This document shows positions 33,422 to 41,434 of a stretch of 64,000 nucleotides of DNA, one piece after another (positions within the stretch are counted from its first letter, which is position 1; each line of letters starts with the position of its first letter). Below the pieces are notes generated by a model. It was not told the origin of the DNA and did not search any database. It saw nothing but the letters and a program-made list of their open reading frames with translations. Origin of the DNA: Pelosinus fermentans JBW45 (GTDB taxonomy: Bacteria; Bacillota; Negativicutes; DSM-13327); NCBI RefSeq assembly GCF_000271665.2, contig NZ_CP010978.1:1830501-1894500 (forward strand). The letters run 5' to 3'. The translations under genes and the position numbers were made by a program.

Positions 33422-34024
33422 TTGGAAATTAGAGATATAATTGCTGGTTATGCTGCTATTGCATCAACGGTTTCTATTGGATGGAATATATATCTGGAGC
33501 TTATAAAAAAGAGTAATCAAAGAAAAGCATTGGCAGGTTCATTGATTGCTGAATTACTAGCAATTGAAAATATGTATAAATTAGTTGAACTTAAGCCTTG
33601 GGAATATGAAGCATCACCACCTCTGGATATAGTGAAAATTGATTCTAATTATTTTGCTATATTTGATGGTAATACAGACAAAATTGGGGTTTTTAATAAA
33701 GAAGACGCCTTAATAATAGTTGGATCTTATATATTCTGCAAAGCATATGTTGATACATTGAAGGTATTATCAGAACAATGGCAAGAAACTGTTCGCTTTC
33801 GCCGAAGTTTACCATTAATTTTAGATATTAATTATGATGCTAAATGTAGGGTGTTAGATGAACGAAATAAAGAACTTAAGGATCTATATAATTTAGTTTA
33901 TAACCAACAAGCATACTTTTATAATAATATAAATAGTGCCAAAGGTGTTTTAATTAAAAATACTTTAAATAAGGATAGAAAAATTGTTAAAAGAATTGCT
34001 GCAATATTTACCAGTGATTTCTAG
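33422..34024 (+). CDS. Membrane-anchored accessory protein of unknown function, 200 aa
   Basis: The TTG at 33422 lies behind AATGGAGG. The protein begins with an N-terminal hydrophobic helix (IIAGYAAIASTVSIGWNIYLEL), and the rest is a cytoplasmic helical domain (ALAGSLIAELLAIENMYKLVEL; KAYVDTLKVLSEQWQETVRFRRSL). No named domain is visible. The layout resembles many small membrane proteins of phage defence or exclusion loci, but nothing firmer can be said. It is bounded by a terminator upstream and sits between other accessory genes. Confidence 0.6.
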   Translation: MEIRDIIAGYAAIASTVSIGWNIYLELIKKSNQRKALAGSLIAELLAIENMYKLVELKPWEYEASPPLDIVKIDSNYFAIFDGNTDKIGVFNKEDALIIVGSYIFCKAYVDTLKVLSEQWQETVRFRRSLPLILDINYDAKCRVLDERNKELKDLYNLVYNQQAYFYNNINSAKGVLIKNTLNKDRKIVKRIAAIFTSDF

Positions 34025-34088
34025 TTGATTTTAATCTTTTAAAATCATATAATCTAACCAAACATACGTTCTGTATAGAGGTGAGAAT

Positions 34089-34328
34089 ATGAGTGATTAC
34101 AAGGTATTTATTGAGGTCATAACTAAACATGACATACACGGCAACGTTCGTCCCTTATCAATTAAATGGGAGGATGGCAGAGTTTTTGAAGTGGATCGCC
34201 TTATTGATGTGTGCCAAGCTGCATCATTAAAAGGTGGCGGTGTAGGCATACGCTATACCTGTAAGATCATGGGTAAACAGGTCTATTTATTTGATGATAT
34301 GGGAAAATGGTTCATGGAAAGAAAATGA
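34089..34328 (+). CDS. Small conserved protein of unknown function, 79 aa
   Basis: This compact beta-rich protein (DYKVFIEVITKHDIHGNVRPLSIKWEDGRVFEVDRL, then GVGIRYTCKIMGKQVYLFDD, ending GKWFMERK) belongs to a short protein type I have seen repeatedly in Clostridia and Negativicutes, often beside DNA-repair or mobile genes. I know no experimental function. The ATG lies behind AGAGGTGAGAAT. It has its own short unit between two accessory genes, so it is probably part of the prophage cargo. Confidence 0.6.
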   Translation: MSDYKVFIEVITKHDIHGNVRPLSIKWEDGRVFEVDRLIDVCQAASLKGGGVGIRYTCKIMGKQVYLFDDMGKWFMERK

Positions 34329-34340
34329 GTAATATACACG

Positions 34341-34361
34341 AAAGCTGCCTTACTCTGTGAG
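34341..34361 (+). repeat. Degenerate copy of the terminator half-arm at 33334
   Basis: The segment matches 33334-33354 at 19 of 21 positions but lacks the second arm and the T-run, so it cannot terminate. It is probably a remnant of the same intergenic module. Confidence 0.5.
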
Positions 34362-34392
34362 ATAATATATGTTAAATTGTCGGGAGGTACCT

Positions 34393-35370
34393 ATGGGAGA
34401 AAAAAATAATGAACGACAAAAACAACATTTTGTTCCAAAAGGATACTTGAATAATTTTTCAATTTCAAGGAAAGGAACCTTGTGGCAGTACGATAAGAAA
34501 GAACAGAAATTATCACCTAAGAAGCCTGTTAGTTCTAAGAGCGTTTGCCAGCATGAGTATTATTATTATCAACACGATGAAGAAGGGAATATTGATCATA
34601 TAACCATTGAGAAAGAAACAGAAAAAGTCGATACAAAAGGGCTTAATATTATTAATCGAATGTTGTCAGTTCCGCAAAATCAATCAATAGAAATTACAGC
34701 AGAACGACAAGATATTTTAGCCTTCTTTCTGGCATTCCTACTAACTCGTAATCCATGTGTTAGAGATGGAATCAACCAGTCTTACGGAACTGCAGCTGAA
34801 ATACTTTCTAAAATATTACAGGATCAAGGTAAGTATCCCCCCTTACCTGAAGGTCTTAGTCCTGATATTATGGAAAAAATTCGATTAGAGATATTTGCTG
34901 AAGTAAGTTTGCGTCCTATGGTTATTATGGCGGAGCAGATTGCTTTATCAATGATGAAAAAATGCTGGTTTCTTTTGCGCGCGCAAGCTAATTCCTATTA
35001 CGTAACGTCGGATAATCCGGTTTCATTTGATTTCCCATACTCATCGTATGGAATGAATATGGGGCCGTCGCACCCCTTAAGCGAAATTTCTATTCCTCTT
35101 GGAGAAAGATTGGCTATAATTATTACTCCTTTTCCGAAGCAAGGGTTTTCTTGTAAAATTTCTACATTGGTTGCATCTCGTGAATTAAATCAATTGATTA
35201 ATTGGCGAACCATACGATCTGCAGCAAGATATGTATACTCTCCGTATCAATCCAATCAATTATTATCCTCTATAAAAAAAGCACATGGAATGGGACAGAA
35301 AGTTGTTTGTAATTTACCAGAGACAAGACGCATTAAAATTCTTGACCATCCATATTTAAATTTAAAATAG
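34393..35370 (+). CDS. DUF4238-domain protein
   Basis: The ATG at 34393 has CGGGAGG at correct spacing; another ATG at 34369 lacks one. The 325-residue protein opens with the DUF4238 signature RQKQHFVPKGYLNNFSI and continues with LWQYDKKEQKL and SVCQHEYYYY, then a helical section (ERQDILAFFLAFLLTRNPCVRDG) and a C-terminal YYVTSDNPVSFDF region. DUF4238 genes are frequent in prophages, islands and defence clusters; their biochemical activity is not established. It is convergent with Ku. Confidence 0.8.
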   Translation: MGEKNNERQKQHFVPKGYLNNFSISRKGTLWQYDKKEQKLSPKKPVSSKSVCQHEYYYYQHDEEGNIDHITIEKETEKVDTKGLNIINRMLSVPQNQSIEITAERQDILAFFLAFLLTRNPCVRDGINQSYGTAAEILSKILQDQGKYPPLPEGLSPDIMEKIRLEIFAEVSLRPMVIMAEQIALSMMKKCWFLLRAQANSYYVTSDNPVSFDFPYSSYGMNMGPSHPLSEISIPLGERLAIIITPFPKQGFSCKISTLVASRELNQLINWRTIRSAARYVYSPYQSNQLLSSIKKAHGMGQKVVCNLPETRRIKILDHPYLNLK

Positions 35371-35443
35371 CACATTAAACAAAATTAGATTAGTACCAAT
35401 TCTTAGCTTGTAAAAAGTGAAGCTATCTCAAAATGGACCGATT

Positions 35444-35466
35444 ATTTATACAAAGTTTGTATAAAT
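35444..35466. promoter_or_regulatory. Perfect 23-bp palindrome between convergent genes
   Basis: The arms ATTTATACAAA and TTTGTATAAAT are separated by one G, with eleven perfectly paired bases each side. No T-run follows, so it is not a terminator. It resembles a dimeric repressor operator or a recombinase site. Its position between two 3' gene ends is unusual for an operator. Confidence 0.5.
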
Positions 35467-35508
35467 GAGTATTCGCAATAAGCAAGTAGTTTGTCGAACG
35501 CAAATAAG

Positions 35509-35538
35509 AGAAACTCCCTAAATTAGTAGGGAGTTTCT
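35509..35538. terminator. Bidirectional terminator between DUF4238 gene and ku
   Basis: The perfect 12-bp arms agaaactcccta and tagggagtttct have a six-base loop and border the stop codon of ku. The flanks are T-rich toward ku and A/G-rich on the other side, so it can serve both converging transcripts. Confidence 0.75.
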
Positions 35539-36357
35539 TTATGCTGACTTTGATTTTGGTTTTCTAGTAGATTTCTTCTTGGCTTCGGTTTTCTTTATGG
35601 CTGCCATGCTTGCCTCTAGTGCTGACATAAGGTCTGCAAAATATGGTGAAGTGTCAACAGGTGTTGAAACAGTCATTTCGTTTCCGGCCTTAGTTTCGAT
35701 CATTGCCATTACCTGCTTGTGATATTCGTTTTGATATTTAGAGGGATCGAAGCTCGTTATTAATGAATCTATAAGTGTTTTAGCCATATTAAGCTCTTTT
35801 TCAGATAGATCAACATTAGAAGGTAAATCGTTTTCAAGTTCCTTGGCAGAAACAATTTCATCTGCGAAAAGCATTGTCGATAGAGTAATAATATTATCTG
35901 CCGGGCGTATAGCTGCTAAATATTCTTTATTGCGTAGTACAAATTTAGCTATACCTACTACATTCGCTTCCGTCATACCTTGTAATAATAGAGCGTAGGC
36001 TTTTCCTGCTCCCTGGTCGGGTACAAGGTAGTAAGAGCTATCATAATAACGGTTGTCGATTTCATCTAATTTCACAAAATCTGATATCTCGATTTGCCTA
36101 CTTGCTTTAGGAGCTATTGATTCTAAATCTGTGTCAGAAATAACTACATACCTATCTTCGGATAATTTATAACCCTTAACGATCTCGCTTGCTGGAACTT
36201 CTGCGCCATCCCCAGCAACCCTTTTATATTGTATTCTGCTAAAGTCACTTTTCCGTAGCTGGTTAAAACTAATAGTTTTGGAGCGGGTAGCCTTGTAAAG
36301 AGTCACAGGTACATTGACAAGACCAAAAGACAGCATACCTTTCCATACTGGACGCAT
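35539..36357 (-). CDS. ku: Ku protein (NHEJ DNA end-binding)
   Basis: This 272-residue protein is a bacterial Ku homodimer subunit: the N-terminal core MRPVWKGMLSFGLVNVPVTLYKAT, ISFNQLRKSDFSRIQYKRV, a central bridge region (YYLVPDQGAGKAYALLLQGM; AIRPADNIITLSTMLF) and a Lys-rich C-terminal tail (KKTEAKKKSTRKPKSKSA). Ku encircles DNA ends and recruits LigD; no ligase is in the window. It is the last gene before attR and transcribed opposite to the late genes. Some phages use Ku to circularise or repair their genomes. The domain is certain; phage use is inferred. Confidence 0.92.
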   Translation of the reverse strand: MRPVWKGMLSFGLVNVPVTLYKATRSKTISFNQLRKSDFSRIQYKRVAGDGAEVPASEIVKGYKLSEDRYVVISDTDLESIAPKASRQIEISDFVKLDEIDNRYYDSSYYLVPDQGAGKAYALLLQGMTEANVVGIAKFVLRNKEYLAAIRPADNIITLSTMLFADEIVSAKELENDLPSNVDLSEKELNMAKTLIDSLITSFDPSKYQNEYHKQVMAMIETKAGNEMTVSTPVDTSPYFADLMSALEASMAAIKKTEAKKKSTRKPKSKSA

Positions 36358-36547
36358 AAACCCACATCCTTTCTATAATTAAGTTTACATAATAATAGTT
36401 ATTATTATATCATAAATGGTGATTGTTCTGAACTAGTAAATGTTGCAATAAAACAGCCCAGCGCAATGGCTGGGCAAGTAATTATTAAAATATGCTATAT
36501 AATAAGGAAGGAAACTTATTAAAATATATTTATAGACATTATTTTTG
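36358..36547. other. Intergenic upstream of ku, no gene seen
   Basis: This AT-rich stretch contains the ku promoter region (an AT palindrome around 36395-36410) and a hairpin with arms gcccag and ctgggc at 36456-36475. The T-rich flank on the - strand would make that hairpin a terminator for leftward transcription from the att side. No protein-coding frame with an SD is seen. Confidence 0.4.
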
Positions 36548-36576
36548 GTGTGCAATAAGTGTGCAATGGTGTGCAA
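36548..36576 (+). repeat. Three phased GTGTGCAA repeats next to attR
   Basis: GTGTGCAA occurs at 36548, 36559 and 36569, 11 and 10 bp apart and all in the same orientation, about 95 bp from the tRNA fragment. Such phased direct repeats near an att core are typical of arm-type binding sites for a tyrosine integrase. Confidence 0.55.
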
Positions 36577-36671
36577 ATTTAGGGTATTTTTGATACTTTT
36601 TAGTGATTTTCTAAATATGCAAAGCTAATAAATCCAATATATTGGTCGATTTTATAGCTTTATTAATCGCT

Positions 36672-36716
36672 CTTCTAAGCCGTGGGTCGCACGTTCGAAT
36701 CGTGCCAGGCACACCA
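36672..36716 (+). other. attR: 3' part of a tRNA-Arg(UCU) gene
   Basis: From CTTCTAA (anticodon loop, anticodon TCT) through a perfect T arm (gcacg, TTCGAAT, cgtgc) to the encoded CCA, this is the 3' half of tRNA-Arg(UCU). The sequence before the loop cannot pair with gccgt, so the 5' half is missing. Integration of a phage into the gene leaves such a fragment at the far end. The intact gene is presumably at attL, outside the window on the left. Confidence 0.8.
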
Positions 36717-36727
36717 TTGAAAATCAA

Positions 36728-36770
36728 GCCTTCAAGGACATAAACCTTGAAGGCTTTTCTTATTTTTTTA
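36728..36770 (+). terminator. Terminator just after the att tRNA fragment
   Basis: The arms gccttcaagg and ccttgaaggc are followed by ttttcttattttttt. This is probably the original terminator of the tRNA-Arg gene before phage integration. Confidence 0.8.
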
Positions 36771-36880
36771 GATTAGGAAGGCAATAAGGTGTAATATAGC
36801 ATTACTTAAAAAAGAAAAAAATTTTGTGGCAAGCTCTATATTTAACCCTCAACAGGATTACTCCTGCGGGGGAACTTAAA

Positions 36881-36920
36881 ACACCTGAAACCCTTTTAAA
36901 TAGGGTTTCAGGTGTTTTTT
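36881..36920 (+). terminator. Terminator in the host-prophage border region
   Basis: The 13-bp arms acacctgaaaccc and gggtttcaggtgt enclose a loop and are followed by tttttt. No gene is recognised directly before it on the + strand. On the - strand no T-run follows. Confidence 0.7.
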
Positions 36921-36964
36921 ACTTATCGAAAATGAAAATCCAACTTTCTATTCCAATACTTTCT

Positions 36965-37105
36965 TTACTGTAATTTTTCCATCGGGATCTGTCTTGATTC
37001 AAGAACACTAAAACCTTTTCTGGTTTCCGATTGCTTCCAACTAAGAAAGCTTTGAATATATAAAGGTAAATATTGTTCGAATTCTCCAGTTGGCCTACCT
37101 ATACC
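36965..37105 (-). pseudogene. Possible C-terminal gene remnant, 46 codons
   Basis: A - strand frame with a protein-like composition (EFEQYLPLYIQSF, WKQSETRKGFSVLE, RQIPMEKLQ then stop) is preceded in frame by TAG without any start or SD. It looks like the leftover end of a host gene. No family is recognised. Confidence 0.3.
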
Positions 37106-37116
37106 CTATTGGTGGT

Positions 37117-37147
37117 GGGAGGGGAGGCTTGGATGGGAACGGAGGGG
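37117..37147 (+). other. G-rich block with a G-quadruplex pattern
   Basis: Four G tracts of three to four (GGG, GGGG, GGG, GGGG) with spacers of 1, 10 and 6 bases lie in an otherwise AT-rich intergenic stretch that holds no gene. The surroundings from 37106 to 37440 contain no coding frame. Confidence 0.35.
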
Positions 37148-37441
37148 CTAGGTTGGTATGTATGTTTTTGAAATGGCATAGGTCCTAGTTCCAATCCCCA
37201 GTATACGTCTTACTGGCGAGATCTAAAATTAGGATAAAATGATAATTATGTTGTTATTTGTAAAAAATGAAGTGGAATAAAAATGGAATTTAATGTACAA
37301 TTATGTTAAAAAAGGAGTATTATGTATTTAATATGAATTTAATTATTGAGCAAGTTGGAAATGCCTTTTCTCAAAAAATATTCTTGCAGTTTAACCGTGG
37401 CGATCCCTGCTTTATAGTTGCTTATGCCTTATTATAGAGGA

Positions 37442-38100
37442 TAAGTTAGAAGAAAATCGATTATCGATAAACTTCAGGCTGAATTTGCGACGGAACCAGG
37501 GACTTCGTATTAATAATATTGAAAAAAAATTGGACAAACTAAAAATATACGGCGATACTTACATAAAATATACACAAAACCAATCCAATCATAATGGTAA
37601 AACAACACTTACTACGCAAATTCCAAACCGCACTCGCCTTTATGTTAATGGAGTTGTTGATGACCGATGGTCGTATAACGTACGTATTCAGAATTTATCA
37701 GACCTTAATCGGTCTGATTATACGGCACAAAGTCAAAATGATTTGAAATTAAGTGAGACATATGTATCCAGTAAAATTTTGGGGGGAACATATGCGTTGT
37801 AGGCAAGGCATAAATGCTACGGTGCTTAATGGTTTAGTATATGACGGTTCTTTTAAAGGGCTATTCACTGATTATAAATTAGGCAAAACAGAAGTTATTA
37901 CTCGTTATGGAAGTGACGTATCAGTAGATTCATCACTTCTTCCGTTAAAATCAATTAATGGTAATATTCCCTCAGGGAATTATGATAATTATTTTAACGT
38001 TGTAGTGAAACAGCAAATGGGGTAATTAAATTTAGGTGCTGGCAGAAGTTATTGATAAATATGCATTATATCAATTCCATAGAGAAAGAAGTGCGGGATC
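37442..38100 (+). pseudogene. Frameshifted remnant of an OmpM/SLH-type porin
   Basis: Two frames together read as part of a Negativicutes outer-membrane porin. The first (to 37802) has the coiled-coil linker INNIEKKLDKLKIYGDTYIKY, then a beta-barrel start TRLYVNGVVDDRWSYNVRIQN and LKLSETYVSSKILGGTYAL. The second, shifted one base near 37799, continues GLVYDGSFKGLFTDYKLGKTEVITRYG and stops at 38025; fragments such as NLGAGRSY follow it. The N-terminal signal peptide and SLH domain and the last barrel strands are missing. The gene is thus truncated and frameshifted. Recognition is from the barrel pattern; the family assignment is moderate. Confidence 0.65.
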
Positions 38101-38127
38101 GCATTTAGTAATATTGGAGTCATTCCG

Positions 38128-38997
38128 GTGCTGGAAGAGCCTAATCTCTTTTATATTAAGCCACAGAATCCGGATGTAATCGTTGAAAATATGCAAGAAT
38201 ATGCTAATTATAAAACAGGCACTTTCAAGTACAAAAGTGAAATTGAAAATGGAAAGTGCAATGAATACGCAAGAGGTGTATTTTATGAAAACAAAGATAG
38301 AACTCCACTAAATGTCGTTTTAGTACATGGATGGAAACAAGACAACGAGCGAATTGAAGCAATCTATTTAAAGCCTTTTATGGAACAAAGTTATAATATG
38401 TATTTTATAACTTTGCCGTATCATACAGAAAGGCAAGGTCATAACTCGTTATATAACGGAGAGCTTATGCTAAGCGCTAATATAGAAAGAACGTTATCCT
38501 CTATAAGACAGGCTGTTGTAGATATGAGGGCCTTAATTAACTGGTTAAAGAGTACGGGGGACAAGGTTGTATTAGTTGGAATCAGTCTTGGAGGACTAAT
38601 GGTGACGACTACAGTAGAGGAAAACATAGACGGTAGTATATCTGTTTTTGCACCAAATGAGCTTTCCCATACTATATGGAATACTATTCCTGGGAAGTAT
38701 ATTAAGATAGATCTCCAGGAGAATGCTTTTACCTATTGCCAGTTAAAAAAATGTTGGGACATAACAAATACTAGCAACTTTGCGACTAAGATACCAAAGG
38801 AAAAAGTGCTTATTCTTTCAGCACTCTATGATAAGTATATAGATTTTAAAGATGCCGATAAGCTTTGGGAAACATGGGAGAGACCGGAGAGAAAACTTTA
38901 TCATTGTGGTCATGCAGGAATTGCATTGTGTAAAAGAAGCATAGCGAATAATTCCTTAGAGTTTATTAAAAAAAATGTATTGGGTGAGGTTTGCTAA
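38128..38997 (+). CDS. Alpha/beta hydrolase
   Basis: This 289-residue protein has an oxyanion-hole motif VVLVHGWKQ, the nucleophile elbow GISLGG with the serine, and the late acid and base in LYDKYIDF and HCGHAG. The GTG start has a GGAG about nine bases before it. It may process a peptide, ester or amide substrate. It is the first gene of a block containing a CPBP protease, a histidine kinase and a response regulator. Its role in that block, for example making or degrading a signal, is inferred only from position. Confidence 0.8.
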   Translation: MLEEPNLFYIKPQNPDVIVENMQEYANYKTGTFKYKSEIENGKCNEYARGVFYENKDRTPLNVVLVHGWKQDNERIEAIYLKPFMEQSYNMYFITLPYHTERQGHNSLYNGELMLSANIERTLSSIRQAVVDMRALINWLKSTGDKVVLVGISLGGLMVTTTVEENIDGSISVFAPNELSHTIWNTIPGKYIKIDLQENAFTYCQLKKCWDITNTSNFATKIPKEKVLILSALYDKYIDFKDADKLWETWERPERKLYHCGHAGIALCKRSIANNSLEFIKKNVLGEVC

Positions 38998-39038
38998 AAT
39001 AATCATTAATACAATAGTATTATGGGCTATTACACTAA

Positions 39039-40043
39039 TTGAATAAAGAGGTGGTTCATATGTTTTTTTTAATCGGAATAGTATCAACATTTATTATGCT
39101 TTCATTGCTTCCTACTACTTCATTTTATCGTAATAGAATAATTACGACATTGTTTATGTGCGCTTATTCTTCATTGTATTTTTTCATTATTCAGTATGGA
39201 TTAATTGTAAATAATTCTTTTAAATTACCCCTATTTTTTGTAGCATTAATTTTAATACTATATTTATCAATGGTCGATAGGTATATTAATCTAAAATTGG
39301 ATTTAGATAGGCTATTTAAAATTATTTTGTTTATAATGATTCCGATAGTATTGTGTTTTTCGTTCCAAGCCGATAATAATCAATTTCACTTAATTGATAT
39401 ATTAGTTCTTGCTTTAATTCTTGGAATAAATCAATCACGTTTTAGTAAAGCACCAATGTTATACCAAGAAAACACAATTGAATTCTATGGATTATCTACT
39501 ACATCTCATCTTTTAATTTTGTTTATTTTTCTGGGGTATAGGAAAATTAATATCAATCCATTTTTCATTAATACAATGGATGCATGGGGATTAACCTTGG
39601 CAGTTAGTTTTTTGTGTTGTTTTTTCGCGATTCTAATTGGAGTAAAATTAAACTATCTTTGTTTTAATTTTAAAAAAATTGAGATTAAAAATTTAATAAT
39701 ATTAACTATCTTCAATTTTTTTCATATAGCAATAGCAGAAGAAATTATCTATAGAGGATTTATCTATAATTATCTACGACAGTTCACAGGTGGAGGAGAT
39801 TGGATACCACTGGTATTAACAACTTTATTATTTGGGTGTCACCATATTAGCTTTGGTGGCAAAAGAATGTTTGTACTTTCTTCTATAGCTGGTTTCTTTT
39901 ATGGTTTAATATATATGCTTACAGGAAACCTATTAGCCTCGGCAATTATTCATACTATTACTAATATAGTTTGGCGATTATTTTTTGTTATAAAATCAGA
40001 CGGGGTTTCGGTTGTAAGATCTGATGTAGAGGCGCAAAAATGA
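39039..40043 (+). CDS. CPBP family intramembrane metalloprotease
   Basis: This 334-residue protein has about eight hydrophobic segments and the Abi/CPBP signature in its C-terminal third: AEEIIYRGF (EExxxR), GCHHISF and IIHTITNIVW providing metal-binding Glu and His. Such proteases act inside the membrane and in Firmicutes can mature or export peptide signals or give bacteriocin immunity. The stop overlaps the kinase ATG by four bases. Start at ATG 39061 (MFFL) is an alternative; GAGGTGG lies upstream of 39061 and this later start may be the real one. Confidence 0.82.
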   Translation: MNKEVVHMFFLIGIVSTFIMLSLLPTTSFYRNRIITTLFMCAYSSLYFFIIQYGLIVNNSFKLPLFFVALILILYLSMVDRYINLKLDLDRLFKIILFIMIPIVLCFSFQADNNQFHLIDILVLALILGINQSRFSKAPMLYQENTIEFYGLSTTSHLLILFIFLGYRKININPFFINTMDAWGLTLAVSFLCCFFAILIGVKLNYLCFNFKKIEIKNLIILTIFNFFHIAIAEEIIYRGFIYNYLRQFTGGGDWIPLVLTTLLFGCHHISFGGKRMFVLSSIAGFFYGLIYMLTGNLLASAIIHTITNIVWRLFFVIKSDGVSVVRSDVEAQK

Positions 40044-41419
40044 TGCTGGTTTTGGTTCTATTATTACTGTGGGGAATAGTAGCAATAATTATTTTATACA
40101 ATGATGTTGAAAATAAATTTAACTATTGGTATTCGGGGCTAATATTTTCTGTTTCATTAGGATTACTTTGTGAAATTATCAGAAATAACATAGTTCCCAT
40201 AACAATTAACAGAGAAATATTAGAACTAATTGCACGCTTTCTTTCAGCGTTGAGTTATCGACTAAGCCCCTATTTTGGAATTTTAGCCGGGGTCGCAATG
40301 TATTATCAAGATAAAAGGAAAATGAAAATTAGTATAGTTTTATTCCTACCAGTTATTTTAGGATTTATTGTTGATTTTATATACCCAGAAGCTAGTTTTA
40401 TTACAGTCTTCCCAGACTATAGCCCGTTCTTTTGGACAATAGTGATTTGGGCTGTGCCGTATGGTTTAATTACTGATACTTTAATGGTTTTATCTTATAC
40501 TAAAGAAAAATCACAACGGTTCAAACAGCAAAAATTATTAACATGTATTTTAATGCTTCCTATGATGATTTTAATGACTAGTGCATATTTAGTGCCGCTA
40601 TTTTTTCGTACCCATCCTTTTATATATAATTTGTTTAGTGATATCATGATTTTGTTGCTAATCCTAATGTTTGCTCTAAAATATGGTATCTTGGGTATTC
40701 GGATCAAATTTGAAAGGGAACGTTTAGATAGTACAATAAAAGCCATGACTTCAGGAACGGCAATACTGAATCATTCAATAAAAAACGAAATTTTCAAAAT
40801 ATCAATGTGTATGAAAAATATAAGAAAATCTGTACATAAGAATAAACTTGATATAGATGATGTAGATGGAAATATCCAAACGGTATTAGATGCTACCGAT
40901 CATTTAACAGCAATGATGAAAAGAATTCAAGACCAAATGAAAGAAATTATTTTGATGGAGAGCAGCGTCGATTTGGCTGAGATAGTAGGTAAAGCGATTG
41001 AAATGCAACAATATTGTCTAGAGAATATAACAGTTGTGAAAAACTATAGTCAAGGTTTTATTGTCAAGTGTGATCAGATACATATAACGGAAGTATTGAA
41101 TAATATTATAAAAAATGCGGTAGAAGCAATGTTAAAAAATGGAAAATTAGAGATAACGATATATCCAAAGGGAACGGTAGTTGTTATAGAAGTTAAGGAT
41201 AATGGAATTGGCATATCAAAAGAAAATGTAAAATATGTTTTTGATCCATTCTTTTCGACTAAACGCTCGTCGATGAATTTTGGATTAGGTATGTCTTATT
41301 CTTACAATGTGATGCAACATCATAGAGGAAATTTGGAAATTCGGAGTAAGGAAAATATTGGAACGATTGTATTGTTAATATTCCCAAAAGAAAGGATATT
41401 AACGGTTTCGCGTATATAA
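40040..41419 (+). CDS. Membrane sensor histidine kinase
   Basis: The 459-residue protein has an N-terminal domain of about seven TM helices (residues 1-225), then a His-containing helix LNHSIKNEIFKISMCMKNI, and a GHKL ATPase domain: N-box NNIIKNAVEAM, G1 DNGIGI, FDPFFSTKRS lid and G2 GLGMSYS. The multi-span sensor plus NarL-type partner resembles ComP-like quorum-sensing kinases. It overlaps the CPBP gene and precedes the response regulator by 15 bases, so it forms a single operon. Start may be the ATG at 40040 or 40043. Confidence 0.88.
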   Translation: MMLVLVLLLLWGIVAIIILYNDVENKFNYWYSGLIFSVSLGLLCEIIRNNIVPITINREILELIARFLSALSYRLSPYFGILAGVAMYYQDKRKMKISIVLFLPVILGFIVDFIYPEASFITVFPDYSPFFWTIVIWAVPYGLITDTLMVLSYTKEKSQRFKQQKLLTCILMLPMMILMTSAYLVPLFFRTHPFIYNLFSDIMILLLILMFALKYGILGIRIKFERERLDSTIKAMTSGTAILNHSIKNEIFKISMCMKNIRKSVHKNKLDIDDVDGNIQTVLDATDHLTAMMKRIQDQMKEIILMESSVDLAEIVGKAIEMQQYCLENITVVKNYSQGFIVKCDQIHITEVLNNIIKNAVEAMLKNGKLEITIYPKGTVVVIEVKDNGIGISKENVKYVFDPFFSTKRSSMNFGLGMSYSYNVMQHHRGNLEIRSKENIGTIVLLIFPKERILTVSRI

Positions 41420-41434
41420 AAGAGGTGCTATAGA

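Noticed and set aside
36672-36716. A functional tRNA-Arg(UCU) gene
   Set aside because: Only the anticodon-loop to CCA part exists; the 5' acceptor and D arm are missing, so it is an att remnant.
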